Of a stretch of DNA of 64,000 nt, positions 35,083 to 43,301 are shown piece by piece (position 1 is the first letter of the stretch; each line of letters starts with the position of its first letter). The notes beneath the pieces are model-generated. The model made no database searches and had not been told where the DNA came from. It was given only the letters and a program-made list of their open reading frames with translations. Position numbers and translations under genes: made by a program. This DNA comes from Armatimonadia bacterium (GTDB lineage: Bacteria; Armatimonadota; Zipacnadia; Zipacnadales; JABUFB01), in contig JBDKVB010000143.1 in the NCBI GenBank assembly GCA_039679385.1, positions 1 to 64,000 of the forward strand, given 5' to 3'.

Positions 35083-35134
35083 GTGGCTCGGATCGTGGTG
35101 ACGGTCCGGCTGCCCGCGGACATCTGAGAGTACG

Positions 35135-35170
35135 CGAGCTCCAGGGCCCCGACAAGGGTTCTGGGGCTCG
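35135..35170 (+). terminator. hairpin module ahead of padR (copy 1)
   Basis: CGAGCTCCAG (35135-35144), a 16-nt loop, CTGGGGCTCG (35161-35170), followed by TTCT. A near-identical hairpin lies at 37321-37356, also just before a TTGACA promoter. Confidence 0.7.
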
Positions 35171-35186
35171 TTCTATGCCAGAGCCC

Positions 35187-35215
35187 TTGACAGGGGAACG
35201 AGCCAGTGCTATATG
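35187..35215 (+). promoter_or_regulatory. padR promoter
   Basis: TTGACA (35187-35192), 17-bp spacer, TATATG (35210-35215). The -10 overlaps the first PadR operator at 35212. Confidence 0.7.
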
Positions 35216-35226
35216 TAATTCACATA
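35212..35226 (+). promoter_or_regulatory. PadR operator O1
   Basis: 15-bp palindrome TATGTAATTCACATA overlapping the padR -10. It fits the ATGT...ACAT pattern known for PadR-family sites. Binding by this PadR is inferred. Confidence 0.7.
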
Positions 35227-35227
35227 G

Positions 35228-35242
35228 TATGTCAATCACATA
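35228..35242 (+). promoter_or_regulatory. PadR operator O2
   Basis: TATGTCAATCACATA, 16 bp downstream of O1 centre to centre and just before the padR start codon. O1 and O2 are in tandem. Confidence 0.7.
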
Positions 35243-35252
35243 GAGTGTAGCC

Positions 35253-35639
35253 ATGCGCCGAGGATGCTGCCCGAGACATCAGAACATGCAAGGCCCGTGC
35301 TCCTGTGGACTGGGACGGATGTCCCGCCTGGTGGAGCCCGTCATCCTGAGCCTGCTATCTCGTGACCAGGCCCGCTACGGCTACGAGATCATGGAGCAGG
35401 CGAACCGCGAGGCGCTCACCGACTCTGAGATCGATGCCGCCGTGGTGTACCGCACGCTGCGAACCCTTGAGGACGCGGGCTGTGTGCAGTCCGAGTGGCA
35501 GCCGGGCGACGGCGGACCGCACCGCCGGATGTACCAGATCACACAGGTGGGGCGCGAGCACCTGGAGGACTGGCTGAGTGTGCTGGCCCGGCATGGCGAG
35601 CGGCTCAGCCAGTTCGTGCAGCAGCACCGGACTGAGTAA
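35253..35639 (+). CDS. PadR-family transcriptional regulator with N-terminal Cys cluster
   Basis: 128 aa. A winged-helix PadR domain begins about residue 24 (RLVEPVILSLLSRDQARYGYEI) and continues through AAVVYRTLRTLEDAGCVQSEW to a C-terminal dimer helix. The N-terminal CC-x9-C-x-C cluster (Cys5, 6, 16, 18) may bind metal or sense redox state. Two operator palindromes lie in its own promoter and a third before the following nifX-like gene, so it probably represses itself and the metal-handling operon. No clear ribosome-binding site; the ATGs at 35286 and 35320 are alternatives. Confidence 0.88.
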   Translation: MRRGCCPRHQNMQGPCSCGLGRMSRLVEPVILSLLSRDQARYGYEIMEQANREALTDSEIDAAVVYRTLRTLEDAGCVQSEWQPGDGGPHRRMYQITQVGREHLEDWLSVLARHGERLSQFVQQHRTE

Positions 35640-35643
35640 GGCA

Positions 35644-35670
35644 GGAGCAGGTGCAGGCCTGCTCCGTTTT
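35644..35670 (+). terminator. Rho-independent terminator after padR
   Basis: GGAGCAGG (35644-35651), loop TGCAGG, CCTGCTCC (35658-35665), then GTTTT. It separates padR from the nifX-like operon, which has its own operator. Confidence 0.75.
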
Positions 35671-35681
35671 CGGCTATCGTA

Positions 35682-35696
35682 TATGTAAATCACATA
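35682..35696 (+). promoter_or_regulatory. PadR operator O3 before the nifX-like operon
   Basis: TATGTAAATCACATA, one of three sites with consensus TATGTnAnTCACATA. A -10-like TATATG overlaps it at 35680-35685. Confidence 0.7.
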
Positions 35697-35713
35697 CAGC
35701 GGAGGTTCACGAG

Positions 35714-36079
35714 ATGAAAGCGGCAATCGCTTGCGATGGAACACGAGTTTCCCAGCACTTCGGGCGATGCGAGAAGTACCTCGTCGCCGAGCTTGACGGC
35801 ACAGATACACGCAGCGTGCAGTGGCTGGCGAACGCCGGACACGAACACGGAGTGCTGCCCGAAGTCATCCGGCGCGAGGGCGTGCAGGTAGTAGTGGCAG
35901 GAGGCGCGGGGCCACGAGCCCAGCAGCTCCTGGCTGAGTATGGTGTTCAGATGATCCTGGGGGCCTCGGGCGATGCCCTGGAGGTCCTGCAGGCCCTGGC
36001 CCAGGGGACTCTGCAGCCCGGCGCGAGCTCCTGCGACCACAGCAAGTGCGATCACACCGGGTGCAATCATACCGGCTAA
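35714..36079 (+). CDS. NifX/dinitrogenase-cofactor-type protein with Cys/His tail
   Basis: 121 aa. The NifX/NafY/NifB-like fold starts MKAAIACDGTRVSQHFGRC and continues with VVVAGGAGPRAQQLL. Such small proteins bind Fe-S or metal cofactors and occur widely outside nitrogen fixation. The last 15 residues are three C-(D/N)-H-(S/T)-x repeats (CDHSK, CDHTG, CNHTG), a likely metal-binding tail. GGAGG lies 8 bases upstream of the ATG. First gene of the operon ending with mrp. Confidence 0.9.
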   Translation: MKAAIACDGTRVSQHFGRCEKYLVAELDGTDTRSVQWLANAGHEHGVLPEVIRREGVQVVVAGGAGPRAQQLLAEYGVQMILGASGDALEVLQALAQGTLQPGASSCDHSKCDHTGCNHTG

Positions 36080-36139
36080 GCGTCCGGCCTGCGGCGCATG
36101 CGGCCAGACGCATCACTGACAAAGGACGAGGTGACCCGA

Positions 36140-36433
36140 ATGCGAGGTTACGGCCGTCAAGTAGGGTTGCGAGGCCGGCGTGGCTCCTGTGCCGGCAGGC
36201 GTGGTGACTGGAGGGGTGGCATGGGAAGAGGGCCCGTTGCTGAGTGTGCCTGCCCGGCCTGCGGCGCGAGGATGCCGCGACAGCCGGGTGTCCCCTGCTA
36301 CCAGCACAAGTGCCCCAGGTGCGGAGCGGCGATGGCACGGGCCGACCGGACCTGCCGCGCTCTGCAGCAGACCACCACTCCGCAACCGCAAGAGCCCCAT
36401 GCCAGCAGCAGTACAGAAATCGAGGAGAAGTGA
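36140..36433 (+). CDS. small Cys-rich zinc-ribbon protein
   Basis: 97 aa. An Arg/Gly-rich N-terminus precedes two Cys clusters: CACPAC (36-41) and CYQHKCPRC (53-61), with a further Cys at 72. Similar short MGRGRG...CP.CG...CP.CG proteins are commonly found next to NifX-like and Mrp genes. Probably binds zinc or an Fe-S cluster. ATG at 36140 follows GAGGTG; two bases separate its stop from mrp. Confidence 0.75.
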   Translation: MRGYGRQVGLRGRRGSCAGRRGDWRGGMGRGPVAECACPACGARMPRQPGVPCYQHKCPRCGAAMARADRTCRALQQTTTPQPQEPHASSSTEIEEK

Positions 36434-36435
36434 GC

Positions 36436-37296
36436 ATGCCGGAAGACTGGTGTCCCCCGGAGTACAAGGCAAAGAAACAGGACGCACCACAAGATGATCA
36501 TGCGGCGCAGGAGGAACGGATCCGTGAGCACGCGGCGAACATGTCGCACCAGATCCTGGTGCTGAGCGGCAAGGGAGGCGTCGGCAAGAGCACGGTGGCC
36601 ACAAACCTGGCCTGGTCGCTCGCAGCCCGTGGCCTCCGCACCGGTCTTCTGGACGCCGATATCAATGGCCCCACGGTCCCGCTGATGATGGGACTGCAGG
36701 GCCAGATCGGGAAGGGATCGCTGGGACTGACACCCATGCCGGTGCTCGAGAACCTGCTGGTCATGTCCATCAGCTTCTTCCTCGATAGCCCCGACACGCC
36801 GACAATCTGGCGCGGACCTCTCAAGGGCGGGATCATCCGGCAGTTCATCGCCGACATGGATTGGGGCCCGCTGGACTACCTCGTTATCGACCTGCCGCCA
36901 GGCACCGGCGACGAGCCCCTGACGGTGGCCCAGACCTTCCCGGCGGCCGACGGAGGCCTGATCGTGACCACGCCCCAGGAGGCCAGTCTGTCGGTGTGCC
37001 GCAAGGCGGTCAACTTCCTGAAGGCCGTGAAGCTGCCCTGCCTCGGCGTCATCGAGAACATGAGCGGCTTCCTCTGCCCGCACTGTGGCGAGAGGACCGA
37101 TATCTTCTCCACCGGCGGCGGAGAGACGATGGCGCAGCAGATGGGCGTGCCCTTCCTTGGCAGCCTCCCGCTCGCACCGGAAGTCGTTGCTCTCGGTGAC
37201 GAGGGCCAACCCATCATCGGGGCCCAGGCCTCGGCGGGACTGCGGGAAGCCTTCGATGAGGTGGTCGGCAACCTGCTGGCCGTCCAGACGCACTAA
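36436..37296 (+). CDS. mrp: Mrp/NBP35-type Fe-S carrier ATPase
   Basis: 286 aa. The deviant Walker A motif SGKGGVGKS (44-52), the Walker B-like VIDLPPGTGDE and the CPHC pair (214-217) that bridges a [4Fe-4S] cluster between two subunits are all present. ApbC/Mrp proteins carry Fe-S clusters to apoproteins. It is shorter than forms with an N-terminal MIP18 domain. Last gene of the PadR-linked operon; terminator copy 2 follows. Confidence 0.96.
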   Translation: MPEDWCPPEYKAKKQDAPQDDHAAQEERIREHAANMSHQILVLSGKGGVGKSTVATNLAWSLAARGLRTGLLDADINGPTVPLMMGLQGQIGKGSLGLTPMPVLENLLVMSISFFLDSPDTPTIWRGPLKGGIIRQFIADMDWGPLDYLVIDLPPGTGDEPLTVAQTFPAADGGLIVTTPQEASLSVCRKAVNFLKAVKLPCLGVIENMSGFLCPHCGERTDIFSTGGGETMAQQMGVPFLGSLPLAPEVVALGDEGQPIIGAQASAGLREAFDEVVGNLLAVQTH

Positions 37297-37320
37297 CCCC
37301 CGACCACACCGCAGAGCAGG

Positions 37321-37356
37321 CGAGCCCCAGGGCCCCGACGAGGGTTCTGGGGCTCG
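37321..37356 (+). terminator. hairpin module after mrp (copy 2)
   Basis: CGAGCCCCAG (37321-37330), 16-nt loop, CTGGGGCTCG (37347-37356), then CTTTGTCTTT. It ends the mrp operon. Copy 1 at 35135-35170 has the same loop apart from one base. Confidence 0.85.
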
Positions 37357-37368
37357 CTTTGTCTTTGG

Positions 37369-37397
37369 TTGACAGGAGCCGATTCGTATATTATATA
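37369..37397 (+). promoter_or_regulatory. sigma70-type promoter of the sugar-acid operon
   Basis: TTGACA (37369-37374), 17-bp spacer, TATATA (37392-37397), beginning 12 bases after the hairpin. About 60 bases precede the ATG at 37458. Confidence 0.78.
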
Positions 37398-37457
37398 TTC
37401 TGCGTTAGCCACAACCGTTGCTGCTGCCGACAGGTGTTCAGGAGGGCTCTGAGCGAC

Positions 37458-38609
37458 ATGAAGATAACCGACGTCAAAGCCATACCGGTCAAGGGCCGCC
37501 ACTGGCCACGCTTCCCGATGATCTTCATCGAGGTGTATACCGACGAGGGCCTCGTCGGCACCGGCGAAGCGCTGACCTTCCAGGCGACCGGCGTGATCCA
37601 GTCCATCGAGAGCCTTGGCGAGTGGATTCGCGGCGAGGACCCTCTGCGCATCGAGCGCATCTGGGAGCGCTGCTTCCGCCGTGGCGCGAACCTCCCTGCG
37701 CTGAGCGGGATCGAGACCGCGCTGTGGGACATCGCCGGACAGGCCGCCGGGATGCCGATCTACCAACTCCTCGGCGGTGCGTGTCAGGACCGCATCCGGG
37801 TCTACGCCGACGGGTTCTTCCGTGGTGCCGATCCGACGCCGGAGGCCTACAAGGAGAAGGCTGCTGCTGCCGTCGCGCAGGGCCTCACGGCGCTGAAGCT
37901 GGACGTGGACGACTTCATGGGGCGCCTCAGCGGAGAGGCGAAGCCCGGTGAGGAGCGCCCGCTGATCCGCTGCCACGGCACGAACCTGGGACGCGGCATC
38001 CGCAACAAGGAACTGGAAGAGGTACAGTCGAGTGTGGCGGCAATCCGTGAGCACCTCGGCCCCGATGTAGACCTGGCGCTGGATTGCCACTGGGCCTTCG
38101 ATGTGCCCTCGGCGCTGCGACTTGGCCGTGCCCTGGAGCCCTACAACCTGCTATGGCTGGAGGATCCGATCCCCTCGGGCAACGCTGCCGCCCTGGCCAA
38201 GCTGTCCGAGCAGTTGGCCGTGCCGATCTGCGTCGGCGAGGCCTCCAAGACCCGCTACGAGTTCCGTGAGATCTTCGAGCGCCAGGCAGCGGACATCATC
38301 ATGCCTGACGTCGTCTGCGCCGGCGGTGTCCTGGAGATGAAGAAGATCGCCGCCCTCGCCGACACCTACTACATCCCGATGGCCCCGCACGACATGGTTG
38401 GCCCGGTGGCAACGGCGGCCAGTGTGCAGGTGTGTGCGTGCATCCCCAACTTCCTGATCCTCGAGCACCAGATGAACGACGTGCCCTGGCGCAACGACCT
38501 GGTGGATGAAGCGCCGGTCGTGCGCGACGGACACATCGACGTACCGACTCGCCCCGGTCTGGGGCTTCGCCTGAATCACGACGCCCTTGCTGCATACCGC
38601 GCTGAGTGA
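37458..38609 (+). CDS. mandelate-racemase/enolase-superfamily sugar-acid dehydratase
   Basis: 383 aa. Metal ligands Asp209, Glu235 (WLEDP) and Glu261 (VGEAS), plus His211 (DCHW) and His311 (APHD), are arranged as in the mannonate/galactonate dehydratase branch. These remove water from aldonates to give 2-keto-3-deoxy acids; which sugar acid is unclear. GGAGGG lies before the ATG at 37458. The aldehyde dehydrogenase and GntR genes follow closely, as in sugar-acid catabolic operons. Confidence 0.9.
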   Translation: MKITDVKAIPVKGRHWPRFPMIFIEVYTDEGLVGTGEALTFQATGVIQSIESLGEWIRGEDPLRIERIWERCFRRGANLPALSGIETALWDIAGQAAGMPIYQLLGGACQDRIRVYADGFFRGADPTPEAYKEKAAAAVAQGLTALKLDVDDFMGRLSGEAKPGEERPLIRCHGTNLGRGIRNKELEEVQSSVAAIREHLGPDVDLALDCHWAFDVPSALRLGRALEPYNLLWLEDPIPSGNAAALAKLSEQLAVPICVGEASKTRYEFREIFERQAADIIMPDVVCAGGVLEMKKIAALADTYYIPMAPHDMVGPVATAASVQVCACIPNFLILEHQMNDVPWRNDLVDEAPVVRDGHIDVPTRPGLGLRLNHDALAAYRAE

Positions 38610-38627
38610 CACGGAGAGGAGATTCGC

Positions 38628-40058
38628 ATGAACCCCGAACTGGTTCCGCTGCTGGTTAACGGTCAGGACGTTACCACTGGCCGCACCTTCGTGGTCGATG
38701 ATCCGGCCACCGAGGAGCAAATCGCCCAGGTGGCTGCCGCTGACAAAGAGACGACCCTTGCCGCGCTCGAGGCCGCCAAGAAGGCCTTCCCGGCCTGGTC
38801 GAAGACCACTCTCGCCGAGCGCAAGGCAATCGCGCTGCGTTACGTCGATTTGCTCGAGCGCGACCGCGAGCACCTGACGGACCTGCTCGTGGCTGAGACG
38901 GGCAAGCCTCGCGACGCTGCGGGCTACGACGTGACCATTCTGGTCAACTCGGTTCGCTTCTTCCAGGAGGAGGTCGAGCGGATCCGTCAGGAGGTCATCC
39001 CCGACCCGACCGGACGGTTCCATCACTACGTCCTGCGTCAGGCGCTGGGGGTCGTCGTCGGGTTCCTGGCGTGGAACTACCCTCTGCTGAACCTGGGCTA
39101 CAAGCTCGGTCCGATCCTGGCCACGGGCTGCACCTCGGTCATCAAGCCCTCGCGGCATACTCCGCTGGCGACCCTTGCCTCAGCCCGGTTGCTGTCTGAG
39201 GCCGGTGTTCCTGACGGTGTGGTCAACGTCATCGCCTGCGACGACCGCGAGACCACCAGGGTCCTGCTGCAAAGCGACATCCCGGCGCTGGTGACGATGA
39301 TCGGCTCGACCGCTGCCGGCCTGGAGGTCATGCGCACCGCCTCCACCAGCATCAAGCGCTACTCGCTGGAGCTGGGCGGCAATGCCCCGGCCATCGTCTA
39401 CCCCGATGCCGACCTGCAGGACGCCGTGAACCGCATCGTCGATCTCAAATTCAGCAACGCCGGGCAAGTCTGCGTGGCGCCGAACCGGGCTCTCGTGCAT
39501 GCCGAGGTGCTGGAGGACTTCCTGCGCCTGGCCGCCGAGCGCGTCGGGAAGTTCAACCTCGGCAGCGGCGTCGGCCCCCTGCCGATGATGGGGCCGATGA
39601 TCACCGCCGACGCTCGCGACCGGATGCTGGAGCTGGTGCAAGAGTCCGTAGCCGACGGCGCGAAGGTGGTCTGCGGAGGTAGCAGGCCCGAGCAGCCGGC
39701 ACGCGGGTACTTCATGCAGCCGACGGTCCTGCGCGACGTGCGCCCTGAGATGCGGATTGCTCGCGAGGAGATCTTCGGGCCGATCCTGCCGGTAATCCGC
39801 TTCACCGAGGACGAAGAGGCGCTGGCGATGGGCAATGACACCAACTATGGCCTCGCGGCCTATGTCTTCACCACGAACCTGAGTCGCGCGCTGCACGCGG
39901 TGGAGACTCTCCAGGCGGGTAGCGTGTGCGTGAATGAGCCGCACAACGGCGTGCACCTTCCGCACGGCGGTCAGAAGCAGAGCGGCCTGGGTTGCGACCG
40001 CTCGCACTACAGCCTCGAAGAGTACATGACCCTGAAGCGCGTAACCATCCGCAAGTAG
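38628..40058 (+). CDS. NAD(P)-dependent aldehyde dehydrogenase
   Basis: 476 aa. Active-site Cys282 (NAGQVCVAPNR), Glu248 (LELGG), Asn150 (LAWNYP) and the EEIFGP motif are all present. Similar to succinate/alpha-ketoglutarate semialdehyde dehydrogenases. Next to a sugar-acid dehydratase, oxidation of a semialdehyde from a keto-deoxy acid is likely. GGAGAGGA precedes the ATG. Confidence 0.94.
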   Translation: MNPELVPLLVNGQDVTTGRTFVVDDPATEEQIAQVAAADKETTLAALEAAKKAFPAWSKTTLAERKAIALRYVDLLERDREHLTDLLVAETGKPRDAAGYDVTILVNSVRFFQEEVERIRQEVIPDPTGRFHHYVLRQALGVVVGFLAWNYPLLNLGYKLGPILATGCTSVIKPSRHTPLATLASARLLSEAGVPDGVVNVIACDDRETTRVLLQSDIPALVTMIGSTAAGLEVMRTASTSIKRYSLELGGNAPAIVYPDADLQDAVNRIVDLKFSNAGQVCVAPNRALVHAEVLEDFLRLAAERVGKFNLGSGVGPLPMMGPMITADARDRMLELVQESVADGAKVVCGGSRPEQPARGYFMQPTVLRDVRPEMRIAREEIFGPILPVIRFTEDEEALAMGNDTNYGLAAYVFTTNLSRALHAVETLQAGSVCVNEPHNGVHLPHGGQKQSGLGCDRSHYSLEEYMTLKRVTIRK

Positions 40059-40076
40059 CCTGAGGGCGAGGTCGCT

Positions 40077-40769
40077 GTGAGCAGTCCGAGAAGCGTCGAG
40101 CCAATCCCGCAGACCCAGCTTCTGCAGTCCGTGGCGCTGGAGCACATCCGCGACGCCATCCTGGAGGGCCGACTGGCGCCTGGGACGCCGCTGCGGATTG
40201 GTGCCCTGGCTCAGGAGCTTGGGGTGAGTCCGATCCCGGTCCGCGAGGCGCTGCAGGTCCTGGCGACCGAGGGACTCGCAGTGCACCTCCCCCGGCGCGG
40301 GATGGTCGTGAGCTCGCTCACCGCCGAGGACATCAACGACACTTACGAGGTGCGGGAGGCGCTGGAGGGTTTCGCGGTCCGCTGCGCTGCCGGAAGGATG
40401 AGCCCGGAGGGACTCGCCGAATTGCAGGCGATGCTGGGGCAGATGGAGGAGGCGACCGAGCGGGTCGACCATGAGGCCCTGCTGCGACTGGATCGCGCCT
40501 TCCACACCCGTCTGTGCGAGGCCTATCCGAACCGTCGCGCCTGGACCTTCCTGCGGCAGCTCTGGGACTACACCTACCGGATTCGCCGGTTCTACCCGCG
40601 CTCGGAGGGACGGCTGCGAGTCACGATGGTAGAGCACCGGGCGATCCTGGCGGCCTTTGAAGCAGGTGACGGCGAAGGCTGCGAGCGACTCATACGTGCC
40701 CATCTGGATGGTGCGCGTCAGGATCTGCTGGAGCGTCTTGGCGACGAAGGCGAGGCAGAAGCAACCTGA
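40077..40769 (+). CDS. GntR-family regulator (FadR/FCD subfamily)
   Basis: 230 aa. Winged-helix part (residues 14-80) with LRIGALAQELGVSPIPVREALQ, followed by the all-helical FCD ligand domain (about 90-215) with a D-x3-H metal pair (LDRAFHTRLCEA). It probably senses a sugar-acid intermediate and represses this operon. GTG start, 18 bases after the aldehyde dehydrogenase stop. Confidence 0.94.
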   Translation: MSSPRSVEPIPQTQLLQSVALEHIRDAILEGRLAPGTPLRIGALAQELGVSPIPVREALQVLATEGLAVHLPRRGMVVSSLTAEDINDTYEVREALEGFAVRCAAGRMSPEGLAELQAMLGQMEEATERVDHEALLRLDRAFHTRLCEAYPNRRAWTFLRQLWDYTYRIRRFYPRSEGRLRVTMVEHRAILAAFEAGDGEGCERLIRAHLDGARQDLLERLGDEGEAEAT

Positions 40770-40817
40770 GTTCCGCAACAGCCCTGTTGCCGTCCGCGTA
40801 TGCCTCACGGAGGAAGC

Positions 40818-40847
40818 GAAGAAGCCTGCCTTGCGGCAGGCTTCTTC
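40818..40847 (+). terminator. Rho-independent terminator after the GntR gene
   Basis: A 13-bp stem (40818-40830 with 40835-40847), loop TTGC, rich in G/A on one side and C/T on the other. The following bases are TGTG, so the T-run is the CTTCTTCT of the stem. Confidence 0.8.
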
Positions 40848-40950
40848 TGTGACTGGTGGCAGGTGGACCGGACACCGTGCCTGCTACCCGAATCGCTTGA
40901 AGGCCTGCGGTCGGCGAGTAGCGAAAGGACCGCCACCAAGGAGGCGACCC

Positions 40951-42246
40951 ATGGAACCCTTCACCCAGACCTTGCGCCGGCTCCTCGACGAGACACCTGT
41001 TCTTGACCCGCATTGTCACCTGCGTGCCAGTCGTCCCCAGGCCGACACCCTCGCCGACCTCGTGCTGTATCACCATGTGTGGGTGGAGCTTGTCTCTGCC
41101 GGAATGCCCGTCGAGGCCACCAGCCGCGCCGGGCTGCCCCACGAAGTCGCCGACCCGGACATGCCGCCGATGGACCGTCTTCGGGCTGCACTTCCCTGGC
41201 TCTCCCACCTGCGCAATACAACGCTGGGCTACCTGCTGCGGACTCTGCTCGAGGACTTGTACGGCGTCCCCGGCGGGCAGTTGACGGAGGACAACCTTGA
41301 GGAGGTAGCTGCGCAGGTCGCGGAGGCGAGTGCCTGTGAAGGCCGTGCCGTCGAAGTCCTTCGCGATCGTTGCGGCATCCGAAAGGCGCTGACCGTAGAA
41401 GCCTCAGGACGCCCGCCGATCGGTGAAGTGATCGGCCTGGGACGCGAGGGTGTCCCGACGAACCTCCTCAGCGGCAAGCAGACGCCCCGGCAAGTCCTGG
41501 AGGGTATGGCGCGGACGCTGGGCTCTGAGTTGCGGACCGGTGAGGACTACGCCGCCGCAATGAGGCAGCTCGGGGCCCTTCGCGGCAAGAGCAGTTTGCG
41601 CTTTGTCGGTGTGTGGGTGCTGCCCTCGATGACACTCCGGCAGCCGCAGCCCGGCGAGATCGAGGGTATCCTCGATCGCGCTCGGGAGGACCGTCCCATC
41701 TCGCCGGAGGAAGCGGGCCTGCTCTGCGGCTTTGGTCTGACGCACTTCCTGCTCGGTATGCGCGAGGGTCATCTGCGCACGATCCAGCTCATCGTCGGGG
41801 CGGAAGTCCTGCCCCCACACCGGTCGATCACCCAGTGGAGTCCGGAGCTGCCCGGCGGTCTGGCAAGACTGGCCGGAGCCTTCGAGGACTTCCAGTTCAA
41901 CTGCTCGACCGCCAGCGACCTCTTCACGCAGGACCTGGGCATCCTCGCCAAACACCTCCCGAACGTCAGCGTCGCCGGTTACTGGTGGCACGTACTGTAC
42001 CCGCACTATATCCGCAAGAGCCTCGAGACGCGGCTGGACATGGTGCCGGCCAACAAGATCGTCGGGTTCTTCTCCGACGCCTACCATGCGGAGTGGTGCT
42101 ACCCGAAGCTGAAGCTGGTGAAGCAGATCCTTAGCGAGGTGCTGGTCGATCGCGTCGAGCGTGGGCTCCTCACCGAGGACATCGCTCTCTCGCTCGTGGC
42201 ACCGCTGCTGCATGAGAACGCAGCGCGAATCTACGGGGTCGGATAG
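40951..42246 (+). CDS. uronate-isomerase-like amidohydrolase-superfamily enzyme
   Basis: 431 aa. The N-terminal metal site reads DPHCHL (19-24), and FSDAYHAEWCYPKL near the C-terminus resembles the SDxRS..YPR region of uronate isomerase (UxaC). Uronate isomerases turn glucuronate or galacturonate into keto-uronates, which would feed the dehydratase upstream. Homology is distant, so the sugar is uncertain. AAGGAGG before ATG 40951. Confidence 0.8.
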   Translation: MEPFTQTLRRLLDETPVLDPHCHLRASRPQADTLADLVLYHHVWVELVSAGMPVEATSRAGLPHEVADPDMPPMDRLRAALPWLSHLRNTTLGYLLRTLLEDLYGVPGGQLTEDNLEEVAAQVAEASACEGRAVEVLRDRCGIRKALTVEASGRPPIGEVIGLGREGVPTNLLSGKQTPRQVLEGMARTLGSELRTGEDYAAAMRQLGALRGKSSLRFVGVWVLPSMTLRQPQPGEIEGILDRAREDRPISPEEAGLLCGFGLTHFLLGMREGHLRTIQLIVGAEVLPPHRSITQWSPELPGGLARLAGAFEDFQFNCSTASDLFTQDLGILAKHLPNVSVAGYWWHVLYPHYIRKSLETRLDMVPANKIVGFFSDAYHAEWCYPKLKLVKQILSEVLVDRVERGLLTEDIALSLVAPLLHENAARIYGVG

Positions 42247-42362
42247 TCACAGCACCCGCGAAGGCGAAGTGCCTTGCGGCGGGAGCGAAATAGGTGGCCC
42301 AGGGAGGAGCCCGACCGGACGTCAGCGAACCAGTCGCAGGCCGCACCGAGGAGCGCAGAGCA

Positions 42363-43292
42363 ATGGCCGCAGCACAAGCACCGCACACTTCACGAATCCG
42401 CAGCCGCCGACTGGCGCTGGTGGGAGCGATCGCCTTCCTGATGGCGCTGTCGAGATGCTGCCTCGCAGCGGAGGCACCGCAACTGAAGCCCTTCGCCCTG
42501 TGGCAACTGAAGAATCAGACGCACAGCCAGATGATGTCCTATGTGATCCGCAGCGAGTCGGGCAAGGTCATCGTCATCGACGGCGGCATGGCCGGTGACG
42601 CAAAGTACCTCTCCGCCTTCCTTGCGAAGCTGGGCGATCATGTCTCCGCGTGGTTCCTCACTCACCCGCACGACGATCACATGGACGCCCTGACCGCGAT
42701 TCTCCCGAACCCCGGCAAGCTGCAGATCGACGCCCTCTACGCCTCCATGCCCAACCGGGAGTGGATGGCCCGCTACGGCTCGAAGACGGAGCTGCAGGCC
42801 TATGACCGAGCCTGCGCCGTGTTCGCCGAGACCGGGCGTGCGGTTACCGAGCTGCAGCTTGGACAGGAGATCGTCCTCGACGGGCTGCTCTTCGAGGTCC
42901 TTGGTGTCAAGAACCCCGAGATCACCGCGAACCCGGTCAACAACCAGAGTCTTCTGCTGAGGCTGTCCGGGGCCGGACGAACCGTGCTGTTCACCGGCGA
43001 CCTGGGCGTCGAGGGCGGACGCAAGGCGATCACCGGGGCCTACGCGAGCAAGCTCCATGCCGACTATGTCCAGATGGCGCACCACGGGCAGAACGGCGTC
43101 AACGAGGCCTTCTATCAGCACGTCGGGGCAAGCCATTGCCTGTGGCCGACGCCGCTGTGGCTCTGGGACAACGACAAGGGCGCCGGGAAGGGCTCCGGGC
43201 CCTGGCGAACGCTGGAGGTCCGAGCCTGGATGGACAAGCCGCCGGCGAAGACGCACCATGTAGGCTGTAGGGATTCCGAGCTCATAGACTGA
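42363..43292 (+). CDS. exported metallo-beta-lactamase-fold hydrolase
   Basis: 309 aa. An Arg-rich start and hydrophobic stretch (about 16-36) form a signal peptide. The MBL motif is HPHDDH (101-106), followed by FTGDLG and MAHHGQNG, a ComEC-like beta-lactamase-fold pattern. Substrate unknown. ATG 42363 has GAGGAG upstream; a GTG at 42294 would extend the protein with unlikely residues. Confidence 0.82.
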   Translation: MAAAQAPHTSRIRSRRLALVGAIAFLMALSRCCLAAEAPQLKPFALWQLKNQTHSQMMSYVIRSESGKVIVIDGGMAGDAKYLSAFLAKLGDHVSAWFLTHPHDDHMDALTAILPNPGKLQIDALYASMPNREWMARYGSKTELQAYDRACAVFAETGRAVTELQLGQEIVLDGLLFEVLGVKNPEITANPVNNQSLLLRLSGAGRTVLFTGDLGVEGGRKAITGAYASKLHADYVQMAHHGQNGVNEAFYQHVGASHCLWPTPLWLWDNDKGAGKGSGPWRTLEVRAWMDKPPAKTHHVGCRDSELID

Positions 43293-43301
43293 GGTTGCCA
43301 A

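Noticed and set aside
35714-37296. Nitrogen-fixation cluster
   Set aside because: A NifX-like protein and Mrp occur, but no nifH, nifD, nifK or nifB is present; such proteins are common in non-fixing bacteria.
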